From Clostridium bornimense (GTDB lineage Bacteria > Bacillota > Clostridia > Clostridiales > Clostridiaceae), in assembly GCF_000577895.1 (NCBI RefSeq), contig NZ_HG917868.1:1674001-1738000 (forward strand): a DNA stretch of 64,000 bases, read 5' to 3'. This document shows, piece by piece, positions 17,908 to 26,974 of the stretch. Below the pieces are notes generated by a model that was not told the DNA's origin, made no database searches, and saw only the letters and a program-made list of their open reading frames with translations. Both the position numbers and the translations under genes were made by a program. Within the stretch, counting starts at the first letter, position 1. Each line of letters opens with the position of its first letter.

Positions 17908-19086
17908 CTAAACAGCACAATTAAATAAATTTTTTATATAATCCTTAAAGTTTTCAAATATAGAACCTTTAGATATATCTCTATCACAATATAAATCTAC
18001 TTTTCCAATTAGATTAGAACCATTATAAAATTCACATGATCCAATAATCTCTCCAGCTTTTGCATACTTTTTCTTTTCATCTAAAATAATTTTTTGTTCT
18101 AACTTAAAATCTTCTCCTCTTTCTACAATTGTTTTAACATCATCAGCACTTTTTAACAGATAAAACTTTTCTCCATTTTTATCCAAATCTATTCTTTGTA
18201 CTTCTGCATCTTTTTCAACAAGCGTCTTACATTCAAATTTAGAAAATCCATAGTTCATTAAATTTGATGCATCTCTATTTCTAACTTTGAAAGATGGTGC
18301 TCCCATAATAACTGTTAACATTCTTACGTCATCTCTCACAGCTGTAGCTGATATACAATACATTGCTTCTGAAGTAAACCCTGTTTTTAAACCATCACAA
18401 CCTTTAAAAAATCTCACTAATTTATTGTGATTAACTAGCTCTATAGGAGTCTTTCTACCTTCACTTATTGTCTCCATATATGTACCTGTATATTTTAATA
18501 TTTGAGGATGTTTTAATAGTTCCATTGACATTTTTGCTATGTCACTTGCTGTTGTATAATGATCTGGTGCAGAAAGACCAGTACAATTCTTAAAAGAAGT
18601 ATTATTCATTCCAAGTTCTTGTGCCCTCTTATTCATCATAACAACAAATGCCTCTTCTGAACCAGCTAGATATTCTGCCATAGCAACTGCAGCATCATTT
18701 CCTGATGCTATTCCTATTCCTTTTATTATTTCTTCTACTGTTCTAACCTCGTTATTATCTAAAAGCATTGAAGATCCCCCCATGCTTTTAACTTTTTCAG
18801 AACATGTTATTTTATCATCTAATTTGATTCTACCACTATCTACTGCTTCCATAGCTAATAACATAGTCATTATCTTTGTTACAGATGCTGGTGGATACTT
18901 CTCATTAGAATTTTTTTCAAAGATTACTTTTCCAGTTACAGGTTCTATTAAAATTGCACTTCTACATTCTGGTTCTAAAGGATTATGATTTTCTTCATTT
19001 TTTCCACCCTCTGCTAATGCAACAGATCCAAATGGAAATAATATGACAAATATCAATACAAATGATATAAATCTTAATTTTTTCAT
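17908..19086 (-). CDS. dacF: D-alanyl-D-alanine carboxypeptidase, DacF-like (peptidase S11)
   Basis: 392 residues. Signal peptide (residues 1-25 ending near VALAEGG), serine motif S68-V-T-K71, SGN in GIASGNDAAVAMAE, KTG in GCDGLKTGFTSEAMYC, then the PBP5-type C-terminal domain and an amphipathic tail (FENFKDYIKNLFNCAV) suited to membrane anchoring. Trims D-Ala from peptidoglycan. In many spore-formers dacF sits beside the spoIIA operon; that operon is not in this window, so the DacF name rests on sequence type only. AGGAGGT precedes the ATG. Confidence 0.87.
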   Translation of the reverse strand: MKKLRFISFVLIFVILFPFGSVALAEGGKNEENHNPLEPECRSAILIEPVTGKVIFEKNSNEKYPPASVTKIMTMLLAMEAVDSGRIKLDDKITCSEKVKSMGGSSMLLDNNEVRTVEEIIKGIGIASGNDAAVAMAEYLAGSEEAFVVMMNKRAQELGMNNTSFKNCTGLSAPDHYTTASDIAKMSMELLKHPQILKYTGTYMETISEGRKTPIELVNHNKLVRFFKGCDGLKTGFTSEAMYCISATAVRDDVRMLTVIMGAPSFKVRNRDASNLMNYGFSKFECKTLVEKDAEVQRIDLDKNGEKFYLLKSADDVKTIVERGEDFKLEQKIILDEKKKYAKAGEIIGSCEFYNGSNLIGKVDLYCDRDISKGSIFENFKDYIKNLFNCAV

Positions 19087-19201
19087 TTGTTTTACCTCCT
19101 ATATAATTTCTATAACCTTATTTTTTCCTTTAATATAGAAATTATCACAGAGCTTATTAATTTTTCATTGTTAACTTAGTTATAATTAACCAATTATTCT
19201 T

Positions 19202-19543
19202 CAGTGCACAGTGCACAATTATCAGTTCACAGTAAAGGTTTATTTTCCCCTGCAGGGAAAATATTGTAGTCCTGCGGACGGCAGAATGTTTCCATTTTTA
19301 TTCTATATTGAAAATCATGTTATAGTTCCAAGTTCTAACTTACATGATTATTTTAAGAACCTACAACTCAAGCGACATGCGAGTGCACCTGTCATAAGCC
19401 TTCTATAACAACCTATTAAAAAACTTAAACTTATTAAGAAACTTAGAACAAATTATGAATTGTGTCTCCGCATTTATATTCTCAGAAATTCTGCAAGAAT
19501 TTCAACCATCACTGTGCACTGTGCACTGAAAACTGTGAACTGA
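19202..19543 (-). repeat. Dispersed structured intergenic repeat, diverged copy 3 (inverted)
   Basis: This 516-base gap holds an element framed by inverted repeats built from CAGTGCACAGTGCAC and CAGTTCACAG units (19202-19233 and 19511-19543). Read on the minus strand it contains GAAATTCT-TGC-AGAATTTC followed by TGAGAATATAA, closely matching copy 2. Further on, an AGGC...GACA...TGTC...GCTT hairpin corresponds to the AGGCTA...GAAA...TTTC...AGCTT hairpin of copies 1 and 2. Its end carries the hairpin ATTTTCCC-TGCA-GGGGAAAAT. It has no coding potential that I trust. Same family as the elements at 3191 and 43954, but more diverged. Confidence 0.55.
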
Positions 19544-19590
19544 AAAGAGGCTCTCGCCTACAAACTTTCATTTGTTATTGCGATAGCCTC
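19543..19590 (-). terminator. Terminator of the fapA-che-fliY operon
   Basis: Minus strand GAGGCT (19590-19585) pairs with AGCCTC (19552-19547), with GCG/CGC and ACAAA/TTTGT pairs inside, then TTTT. Fourteen bases after the fliY stop codon. Confidence 0.8.
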
Positions 19591-19603
19591 CATTTATAAA
19601 TAT

Positions 19604-20695
19604 TTATTTTGATAATGATTTAATTCTATCTTCTCCACTTACTATTGACGTAATTCTAACTCCAAAGTTTTCATCAACGACAACAACTTCACCATAAGCA
19701 ATTCTTTTACCATTTACTAAGATTTCTACTGGTTCCTCAGCAAGTCTATCTAATTCAATTAGTGAACCATTTCCAAGTGCCAAAATATCTTTAATAGTTT
19801 TTTTAGTTCTTCCTAGTACAACAGATATATCTAAGTTAACATCCATTATTAAATCTATATTATTTGGTAAGTTTTCTCTTGGAATCTCTCTTAAAGGTTG
19901 AAAACTAGCTTTTTGTACTGAAACAGGTGTTGGATTTTCTATAAACTCCTCATGAACTGGTGATTTAAATTCAACTTTTTCCTCAAGATACTCTGGCGTA
20001 GCCTTAATATCATTATTTTGTGATTTTTCTTCTTCACCCATCATAATTGAGCATATGTATTTTGCAGTTTCTACAGGATAAATTTGCATTATGTTAGAAT
20101 CAACTAAATCTCCTATTGTAATTCTAAAAGATACCTTTACAATTTCTTTTTCTAATTCAATACCTGATTTTACAGCTTCTTCCGTATTATTCCACACTTC
20201 TGATACTGGTGGTGATATATTTACTTCTCTTCCAAGCATTGTAGCCATAGATGTAGCTGCAGACCCTATCATTTGGTTCATTGCTTCTTGAACTGCAGAT
20301 ATTTCTATCTCTGTAAGTTCAGAAACCTCAACCCTTCCATCTCCACCCATCATTAAGTTAGCAATAACACCTGAATCCTTAATCTTCATAACTAAAAGAT
20401 TTTGCCCAACTATTCCAGATATATATTTTATATTTAATGCAAGATTAGGTATATCAAACTCTTCTCTTAAATCCTCAAATGTCGTAGATGTAACTACTGG
20501 TGTAGTTATATTAACTTTACAATTTATGATTTGAGATAATGCTGTTGATGCCGTTCCCATGGAAATATTTCCAATTTCACCTAAAAGATCTTTTTCTATA
20601 TCTGTTAAAGTGGTATTTTCTTTTTTTTCTTCATTTTCTATTTCTCCATTTAATAGAGCATTTATTTCATCTTGTGAAAGGAATCCTTCAGTCAT
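19604..20695 (-). CDS. fliY: Flagellar motor switch phosphatase FliY
   Basis: About 363 residues. N-terminal FLSQDEINALLNG is the CheY-P binding peptide shared with FliM. Two CheC-type phosphatase modules follow (GEIGNISMGTAS and EAMNQMIGSAAT, each with the E-x-x-N motif), and a C-terminal FliN/SpoA domain (MDVNLDISVVLGRTKKTI). It forms part of the switch ring and removes phosphate from CheY-P. I place the start at 20695, the ATG 8 bases after GAGGTGG; this makes an 8-base overlap with the fliM end, implying coupled translation. Confidence 0.93.
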   Translation of the reverse strand: MTEGFLSQDEINALLNGEIENEEKKENTTLTDIEKDLLGEIGNISMGTASTALSQIINCKVNITTPVVTSTTFEDLREEFDIPNLALNIKYISGIVGQNLLVMKIKDSGVIANLMMGGDGRVEVSELTEIEISAVQEAMNQMIGSAATSMATMLGREVNISPPVSEVWNNTEEAVKSGIELEKEIVKVSFRITIGDLVDSNIMQIYPVETAKYICSIMMGEEEKSQNNDIKATPEYLEEKVEFKSPVHEEFIENPTPVSVQKASFQPLREIPRENLPNNIDLIMDVNLDISVVLGRTKKTIKDILALGNGSLIELDRLAEEPVEILVNGKRIAYGEVVVVDENFGVRITSIVSGEDRIKSLSK

Positions 20696-21683
20696 CACCA
20701 TCCACCTCCTCATTATTTACGCTTATAACTTGAACTCCTAATTTTTTACCTACAACTCCCGGTTTAGCAATATAATGAACCTTATTATCTACTAAAACTT
20801 TTAAAGGATCATCACACTTAGTATCTAAAGTGATTACATCCCCGGTCATTACACTTAAAAAGTCATGGACGGAAATTTGACTCTTACCTAACAGAACGTT
20901 TATAGGTACTTCAACCTTATTTAAGTTTTCTACTATCTTTTCCTGTGTTTCAGCCTTGTCATTTTCATCACTTTCTTGATACCAATAACTAAAAACTAGC
21001 TTATCGAGTATCTTCTCTACACTTAAATACGGTATACACATATTTAAAAATGTACTATTTTTTCCTATCTCTACAGATAAGGTAATAAGTACCACTGGTT
21101 CATGTGGTGCTAATGTTTGATTCAGTGCTGGATTAGTTTCTATTCCTTCAAACTCTGGCTCTACTGATAATACATCAGACCAAGCAAGCTTTAGATGTGC
21201 AACTAAAGCTTGATTTATTTTCATAATTATATTTCTATCAATATCAGAAATACTCCTAGTCTTATATACACCTTCTCCTTTTCCACCCAATAAAATATCT
21301 ATTATTTGATATGTAAATTGTTGATTAGTTTCAAACAATAATGTTCCACTAAGCGGTTGCAATTTAAATAAATTTAATATTGTAGGATTAGATATAGAAT
21401 GCATAAATTCTTCATATGTAGTCTGTTCTATATACTCCAAATTTACTTTAACAGTAGTTCTAACTTGTGCCGCAAGATAATTAGCAATTATCCTAGAATA
21501 ATTATCATATATAAGCTCCAGTGTTCTTATATGATCTTTTGAAAACTTCTGTGGACTTCTAAAATCATATAATTTTACTTTCTGCTTTTCTTCTTCATTT
21601 GTAATTTCTTCCGGCTTTAATTCTCCAGAGTCTAAGGCTAATAATAAGGCGTCTATCTCACTTTGTGACAATACATCTGCCAT
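20688..21683 (-). CDS. fliM: Flagellar motor switch protein FliM
   Basis: 331 residues, standard length. N-terminal CheY-binding peptide LSQSEIDALL, middle CheC-like domain that contacts FliG (SNPTILNLFKLQPLSGTLLFE, then IDILLGGKG), and a C-terminal SpoA domain (NVLLGKSQISVHDFLSVMTGD). Part of the C-ring that sets rotation direction. Acts with FliY, encoded just downstream; fliG and the rest of the flagellar genes are outside the window. Confidence 0.95.
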   Translation of the reverse strand: MADVLSQSEIDALLLALDSGELKPEEITNEEEKQKVKLYDFRSPQKFSKDHIRTLELIYDNYSRIIANYLAAQVRTTVKVNLEYIEQTTYEEFMHSISNPTILNLFKLQPLSGTLLFETNQQFTYQIIDILLGGKGEGVYKTRSISDIDRNIIMKINQALVAHLKLAWSDVLSVEPEFEGIETNPALNQTLAPHEPVVLITLSVEIGKNSTFLNMCIPYLSVEKILDKLVFSYWYQESDENDKAETQEKIVENLNKVEVPINVLLGKSQISVHDFLSVMTGDVITLDTKCDDPLKVLVDNKVHYIAKPGVVGKKLGVQVISVNNEEVDGDD

Positions 21684-21705
21684 ATCATTCCCTCATTTCT
21701 ATTAC

Positions 21706-22098
21706 TTATAATAATTCCGCTACATCAATTAGTGTAACAATTCTATCCTTAAAATTCAATATCCCTTTAATATATGAATTTTCATCTTCTACTGAATTTC
21801 TTTCAATTACATTTTCATCTACTTCTAAAACTTCTTTTACTTCATCAACAGTAATTCCAATTTCTTCTTCTTCTAATTTTAATATTATTGTGTTCGTTGA
21901 TTCATTATCGTTATCTATTCCAAGTAACAGATTAATATCTAATAGAGTTATTACATTTCCTCTTAGGTTAACTAATCCTTTAATGAATGCTGGAGATTTA
22001 GGAACCCTTGTTATGCTCATATTATCCCCTATATTTTGGACCTTTGAAGTTTCTACTCCAAATTCTTCATCCTTTAGTTTAAATACAACAACTTGCAT
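21706..22098 (-). CDS. cheW: Chemotaxis coupling protein CheW (first copy)
   Basis: 130 residues, a single CheW domain (VVFKLKDEEFGVETSKVQNI, FIKGLVNLRGNVITLLDI, IKGILNFKDRIVTLIDV). Couples receptors to CheA in the signalling array. It lies between cheY and fliM. A second CheW of 151 residues is encoded at 26975; the pair may have different receptor or array roles. Confidence 0.92.
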   Translation of the reverse strand: MQVVVFKLKDEEFGVETSKVQNIGDNMSITRVPKSPAFIKGLVNLRGNVITLLDINLLLGIDNDNESTNTIILKLEEEEIGITVDEVKEVLEVDENVIERNSVEDENSYIKGILNFKDRIVTLIDVAELL

Positions 22099-22106
22099 AT
22101 TATCAC

Positions 22107-22466
22107 CTATCCTATAGCTTTATTAAGTGCTTCTAAAACTCTATCCGCTTGGAATGGCTTAACTATAAAATCTTTTGCTCCTGCACGAATTGCATCCATT
22201 ACCATAGTTTGTTGTCCCATTGCAGAACACATAACTATTTTTGCATTTGGATCAAAAGCTTTTATTTCTTTAACAGCCTCGATTCCATCCATTTCAGGCA
22301 TTGTTATATCCATAGTAACAACATCTGGTCTTTCCTTCTTATAAAGTTCTACCGCTTTTAACCCATTTGGTGCTTCACCAACTATTTCAAAACCATTCTT
22401 CCCTAAAATATCCTTAATCATCATTCTCATAAATGCAGCATCATCTACTATTAACACTCTAGCCAT
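22107..22466 (-). CDS. cheY: Chemotaxis response regulator CheY
   Basis: 119 residues, receiver domain only. Acidic pocket D8/D9, phospho-acceptor D53 in VVTMDITMPEMDG, Ser in MCSAMGQ and invariant K103 in IVKPFQ. Phosphorylated by CheA, it binds the FliM/FliY peptides at the motor. AGGAGGTAAC precedes the ATG. Confidence 0.95.
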   Translation of the reverse strand: MARVLIVDDAAFMRMMIKDILGKNGFEIVGEAPNGLKAVELYKKERPDVVTMDITMPEMDGIEAVKEIKAFDPNAKIVMCSAMGQQTMVMDAIRAGAKDFIVKPFQADRVLEALNKAIG

Positions 22467-22484
22467 TTTTGTTACCTCCTAAAT

Positions 22485-23087
22485 TTAATTAATTTTTAAT
22501 TTTTCTAATATATTATCTAATGAACCTGGAACTGGAATAAAATAAAATAAACAATCTTTCTTATCATCCTCTATTGTAAATTCTGTATCTAATTCTAACA
22601 CAAAATCCTCATGTTGTCCTGATTCTATAAATATTGTGGATAAAATTGCTGTTAGCATATCATAACATAAAGCTGGAACAGACAAGGTTAAACTTTCCTC
22701 TGTAAAATTGGCAAATTTAGCTATTGTTTCTAAAAATGTTCCAGACATAATATTACCAATTTCACACATAAGTGAAGTTCCCATTTCATCAAATATATTT
22801 TCCTTACTTCCAGTTAAACTTTCAATAAGATTTTTAGCTATTTCTTCATTAAAAATAACTAAAATATTACCTTCTATACCTTCTAATACTCTTACTACAA
22901 CTGCAATAACAGCTCTATCTTCCAACTTATCATATATGCTATCATAAGATATAATCCTTGCACATGGTACACTCATATCTACTTTTTTATTAATAAACTT
23001 TGATAGCGAAGTAGCTGCATTACCAGCCCCAATATTACAAATTTCTTTTAATACATCCAATTGTAGGTTTGTTAGTCCTATATTCAT
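22485..23087 (-). CDS. cheC: CheY-P phosphatase CheC
   Basis: 200 residues. Two phosphatase motifs of the CheC type: KEICNIGAGNAATSLS at the N-terminus and CEIGNIMSGTFLETIA near residue 105, both with Glu and Asn retained. Dephosphorylates CheY-P and binds CheD in adaptation. Placed between cheA and cheY; cheD is in the same operon. Confidence 0.93.
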   Translation of the reverse strand: MNIGLTNLQLDVLKEICNIGAGNAATSLSKFINKKVDMSVPCARIISYDSIYDKLEDRAVIAVVVRVLEGIEGNILVIFNEEIAKNLIESLTGSKENIFDEMGTSLMCEIGNIMSGTFLETIAKFANFTEESLTLSVPALCYDMLTAILSTIFIESGQHEDFVLELDTEFTIEDDKKDCLFYFIPVPGSLDNILEKLKIN

Positions 23088-23096
23088 AATCTCCTC

Positions 23097-25106
23097 CTAA
23101 ATCAATGCAGCTATATCTAAGATTAAAGTTACTAGACCATCTCCTAAAATTGTAGCACCTATATATTGTTTTAGATTCTTTAATATCTTACCTAATGGTT
23201 TAATAACAATTTCTTGTTGTCCCATAAGTGAATCTACTAGTATTCCAGCAGTTTTTTCGCCTACCTTAACTATAACAACAAATCCTTTGGATTCATTTTT
23301 AGCTTCAATATCTAACTTTTCATTTATTCTTATTAAAGGAATAATTGCTCCTCTATAAATTATTACTTCTTGATTATTAGTCTTTTTGATATCTTCTTCC
23401 TTAAACTCAACTATTTCATTAACATAACCTAATGATATTGCCATAGTTTCTGATCCTACTTTTACTAATAAAGCTTGTATAATTTGTAATGTTAATGGAA
23501 GCTTTATTATGAAAGAAGAACCTTCTCCTAATTCTGATATCAAATCTACAGTTCCACCAAGAGCAGCTATTTTTGTCTTAACGACATCCATTCCTACTCC
23601 TCTTCCGGATATATCTGTTACTTCTTCATTCGTAGAGAACCCTTGATTAAATATAAGGTTTCTAATGTCAGTATCATTCATTCCTTCTGTAGATATGCCT
23701 AATCTCTCTGCCTTAGCTTTTATTTTGTCTACATTAATTCCTGCACCATCATCTTGTACCTTAATTACGGCCTTAGTTCCTTCTTGATACGCAATAAGTT
23801 TTATCTTTCCTACAGGATCTTTTCCAGCTGCTTCTCTTTCTTCTTTGCTTTCGATTCCATGATCTGCCGCATTTCTAATTAAATGAATTAAAGGTTCACC
23901 TATTTCATCTATTACAGTTCTGTCTAGCTCTGTTTCCTGTCCTTCTATAATAAGTTCCATTTCCTTATCTAATTCTACACTTAAATCACGAACCATCCTT
24001 GGAAATCTATTGAACACAGTATCTAAAGGCAGCATTCTGATCTTCATAACTAAGTCTTGCAAATCTGATGTTGTTCTTGCAACTTGCTCTAATGTTTCAC
24101 TTAAATCTAAAATTCTATATCCACTTGCTATTTGTTCTAACCTTGTTCTATGAATAACTAATTCTGAAACCATATTCATAAAATTATCTAATCTTTCAAG
24201 ATCTACTCTTACTGATTGGTGAACTTTTTTATGCTGATTAGACTTCTTTTCTTCTTTCTTTGTAACCTTATTTGTCGCAGCTTGTTTACTTTTTTCAACT
24301 ACTGGTTTTGGGTTTACTTGTACTGTAGGTTTTATTTCTAATTTCTCTTTAAAACTATCATTTAAAAATTTCACTTGTACTGATGCCACTTCTGAAATTC
24401 CTATTATTGATTCATATACCTCAGTATCTGTTTTTTTGCTAACATATATTGCTGTAAAATCCAAATCAAAATTTTCATTTTCTATATCTTCTGTTGAAGG
24501 ATGTATCTTAATTATGTCACCACTATCTTCAAGAGCCTTAACTATAAGAAATGCTCTTGCAGATTTCAATAACGTTTTTTCATCTAAAGTTATATTTATT
24601 TCATAAACATTGTAGTCTTTTTCGATAACTTGTTTAATAACACTTATATCATATTCATTTAATACAATAGAACTTACTTTATCACTTTCACCTTGTTTTT
24701 CTTGTTCTGATGATAATGGCACTTCCATACTTTGAGAATGTAAAGATTCTAATTCCTTAATTATTCCTTCTATTTCTCCTTCTTCATTACCTTCTGATAT
24801 AGCATCCACCATTTGTTCTAATTTGTCTAAACATGTGAAAAGCACTGTTACAACTTCTTGAGTTACATTTAAATCTCCATCTCTAAATCTTGATAAAACA
24901 TCTTCCATCTTATGAGTCAATTCTGCCATTTTACTATAGCCCATTGTCGCTGCCATACCTTTTAATGTATGTGCAACTCTAAATATTTCATTTACTTTAT
25001 CTATATTTTCTGGCTCTTGCTCTAATTGCAGTAATGACTCATTTAATGCTTGAAGATTGTCCATAGATTCTTCTAAAAACATTGATAAATATTGTGATGT
25101 ATCCAT
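23097..25106 (-). CDS. cheA: Chemotaxis histidine kinase CheA
   Basis: 669 residues with the full P1-P5 layout: HPt domain with H46 in FRVAHTLKGMAATMG; a P2-like region (~150-260); a Lys-rich linker; dimerisation domain (VRVDLERLDNFMNMVSELVI); ATPase with HLIRNAADHGIE, DDGAGI and GRGVGMDVVKT; and a C-terminal CheW-like domain from ~530. Autophosphorylates and passes phosphate to CheY. With a receiver-less CheB, the main target in this operon is CheY. Confidence 0.96.
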   Translation of the reverse strand: MDTSQYLSMFLEESMDNLQALNESLLQLEQEPENIDKVNEIFRVAHTLKGMAATMGYSKMAELTHKMEDVLSRFRDGDLNVTQEVVTVLFTCLDKLEQMVDAISEGNEEGEIEGIIKELESLHSQSMEVPLSSEQEKQGESDKVSSIVLNEYDISVIKQVIEKDYNVYEINITLDEKTLLKSARAFLIVKALEDSGDIIKIHPSTEDIENENFDLDFTAIYVSKKTDTEVYESIIGISEVASVQVKFLNDSFKEKLEIKPTVQVNPKPVVEKSKQAATNKVTKKEEKKSNQHKKVHQSVRVDLERLDNFMNMVSELVIHRTRLEQIASGYRILDLSETLEQVARTTSDLQDLVMKIRMLPLDTVFNRFPRMVRDLSVELDKEMELIIEGQETELDRTVIDEIGEPLIHLIRNAADHGIESKEEREAAGKDPVGKIKLIAYQEGTKAVIKVQDDGAGINVDKIKAKAERLGISTEGMNDTDIRNLIFNQGFSTNEEVTDISGRGVGMDVVKTKIAALGGTVDLISELGEGSSFIIKLPLTLQIIQALLVKVGSETMAISLGYVNEIVEFKEEDIKKTNNQEVIIYRGAIIPLIRINEKLDIEAKNESKGFVVIVKVGEKTAGILVDSLMGQQEIVIKPLGKILKNLKQYIGATILGDGLVTLILDIAALI

Positions 25107-25117
25107 GGTATCCCCTC

Positions 25118-25885
25118 CTATATTTTTCTATAAATAAATGTAGACACTTTTTCAAATCCATAATTTTTGTAATTATATATACTCTCTGTGGCGCCTACAA
25201 AAAATATGCCGCCTTGCTTTAATGATTTAGCGAACTTATTGTATATTTCCTCTTTTACTTCTTGCTTAAAATATATAACTACATTTCTACATAAGATGCA
25301 GTCAAATCCCTTTTCATAATCATCTAAAATCAGATCATGCTTTTTAAAACTTACCATTTCTTTTATATCGTCATTTATGTAGTACTTTCCATTATCTACT
25401 TTAAAATATTTATTTATCATAGTAGAATCCATATTTTTCATTTCAATGTTTGAATATTCTCCAATCTTAGCCTTATTTAAAATTGTGGTATCTAAATCTG
25501 TAGCTAAAATACTTACTTTTTTTCTTGCGTTAAATTCTTTTATAATCATTGCTAATGAATATGGTTCGCATCCTATAGAGCAAGCTGCACTCCATATCTT
25601 GTAGGTTCCATTAGAATTATTTACGCCTTTTCTTATCTCATTTTTTAGTTCATCGAACAATTCAGGATTTCTAAAAAATTCTGTTACATTTATTGTTATA
25701 AAATCTAAGAAAATTTGTCTTTGTTTTTTATCAGTCTTTAATACTCTCGAATACTCTCCTAAATCTTTTATATTGCATTTATTCATTAAAGAAAGTATCC
25801 TTCTATCCAATTGAACTTCTTTATATGCAATTAAATTAATATTAAATTCCTTAAAAACCCAGTTCTTAAACTCATTTATGTTCAA
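25118..25885 (-). CDS. cheR: Chemotaxis receptor methyltransferase CheR
   Basis: About 255 residues. N-terminal helical domain (LDRRILSLMNKCNI), then the SAM-dependent domain with TEFFRNPELF, WSAACSIGCEPYSLAMI (SAM loop), CRNVVIYF and GGIFFVGATES. Methylates glutamates of chemoreceptors. I choose a TTG start at 25885: AGGGGGAG lies 8 bases upstream, and it falls 1 base after the cheB stop; an ATG at 25915 would overlap cheB without a ribosome site. Confidence 0.93.
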   Translation of the reverse strand: MNINEFKNWVFKEFNINLIAYKEVQLDRRILSLMNKCNIKDLGEYSRVLKTDKKQRQIFLDFITINVTEFFRNPELFDELKNEIRKGVNNSNGTYKIWSAACSIGCEPYSLAMIIKEFNARKKVSILATDLDTTILNKAKIGEYSNIEMKNMDSTMINKYFKVDNGKYYINDDIKEMVSFKKHDLILDDYEKGFDCILCRNVVIYFKQEVKEEIYNKFAKSLKQGGIFFVGATESIYNYKNYGFEKVSTFIYRKI

Positions 25886-25886
25886 A

Positions 25887-26462
25887 TTAATGCTCCCCCT
25901 TAACATATGATACAATCCCCTTAGCTATATCTTGTAAGGGTATTACTTCATCAATTTTTCCAATTTCATATGCAGATTTAGGCATACCATAAATTATACT
26001 TGTTTCTTCAGATTCTACTAATACAGTACCACCTCTTGACTTAATATCTAACACTCCATTAGTTCCATCTTTGCCCATGCCTGTTAGCACTATTCCTAGC
26101 AGTTCATTTTTATAGGTTTTTGATGCTGATATAAATAAATTATCCACTGATGGTCTAACCCCACGTACATGCGGTTTCATATTTAAACTAATTCTTTCTT
26201 TTGAAATTATCTCCATATGTTGTCCACCTGGCGCTACATAAACATAATTGTTTTGTATCTTCATCCCATCTTCAGCTTCAACTACATTCAATTTACACTT
26301 ATCATTTAATCTATTAGCAAAACCTTTTGTTATTCCTTTGGGCATATGCTGAACTATAAAAATTGGCACATCTAAATTATTGGGAAGGCTCATTAGAATT
26401 TTTTCAATTGCCTTTGGGCCTCCTGTCGATGCTCCAATAACTATTGCTGATATTCTTTTCAC
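25887..26462 (-). CDS. cheB: CheB-type methylesterase lacking a receiver domain
   Basis: 191 residues that form only the catalytic CheB domain: Ser12 in GASTGGP, His39 in QHMPKG, Asp132 in GMGKDGTNG. Typical CheB is ~340-350 residues with an N-terminal receiver that CheA phosphorylates to activate the esterase. None is here: GTG start 26462 follows AAGGAGAT and the cheD stop lies two bases upstream, so no domain has been cut by frameshift. It removes methyl groups from receptors, probably in a constitutive way or under control of CheD/CheC. Confidence 0.92.
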   Translation of the reverse strand: MKRISAIVIGASTGGPKAIEKILMSLPNNLDVPIFIVQHMPKGITKGFANRLNDKCKLNVVEAEDGMKIQNNYVYVAPGGQHMEIISKERISLNMKPHVRGVRPSVDNLFISASKTYKNELLGIVLTGMGKDGTNGVLDIKSRGGTVLVESEETSIIYGMPKSAYEIGKIDEVIPLQDIAKGIVSYVKGEH

Positions 26463-26464
26463 TT

Positions 26465-26962
26465 TTATATCTCCTTACTTAAAACTCCTAATGTTTTAAT
26501 TTCAACTAAGCCACTTTCTAACTTAAAAATCATAGTTCTCCCTTTTGTCCCACCAATTTCTTCAGCTAAAATAGGAATTTTATAATAAGACAATATTTTT
26601 TTAACTGCATCACTATTTCTTTTTCCAATATCCATTTTTATTTTTTTATCACTAAAATTAAACATAGATGCTCCACCAGCTATTTTTGCTGTAATTCGCG
26701 AGATGTTAGCTCCCATTTTTTCCATCTCCTTTATAACTAAAGGAATTCCTGTATCAGCATATTTATATAAATTCTCTACATTGTTAAACTTACTGCTATC
26801 AGGAAGCATTATATGTAATAATCCACCTATCTTAGTCTTCTTATCATAAAAAGCTACTCCGATACAAGATCCTAATCCTATTGTAATTAATCTATTAGGA
26901 CTTATTGATATTGCAGCATCCGCTATCCCAACTTTTTTTTCTTTTAGTTTTAAAGCATCCAT
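26465..26962 (-). CDS. cheD: Chemoreceptor glutamine deamidase CheD
   Basis: 165 residues. LGSCIGVAFYDKKTKIGGLLHIMLP holds the catalytic Cys and His of the CheD family; IAGGASMF and RNSDAVKKIL are further hallmarks. Deamidates receptor glutamines and stimulates CheC. GAGGTGAT before the ATG. Confidence 0.94.
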   Translation of the reverse strand: MDALKLKEKKVGIADAAISISPNRLITIGLGSCIGVAFYDKKTKIGGLLHIMLPDSSKFNNVENLYKYADTGIPLVIKEMEKMGANISRITAKIAGGASMFNFSDKKIKMDIGKRNSDAVKKILSYYKIPILAEEIGGTKGRTMIFKLESGLVEIKTLGVLSKEI

Positions 26963-26974
26963 ATATCACCTCTT

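Noticed and set aside
14412-19086. Recent tandem duplication of S11 carboxypeptidase genes
   Set aside because: The two proteins share motifs but differ in length and in most residues, and are divided by five unrelated genes; old paralogues are likelier.
20539-20741. Small open frames on the plus strand across fliY, fliM and other minus-strand genes
   Set aside because: They lack ribosome sites and mirror the codons of genes on the other strand.
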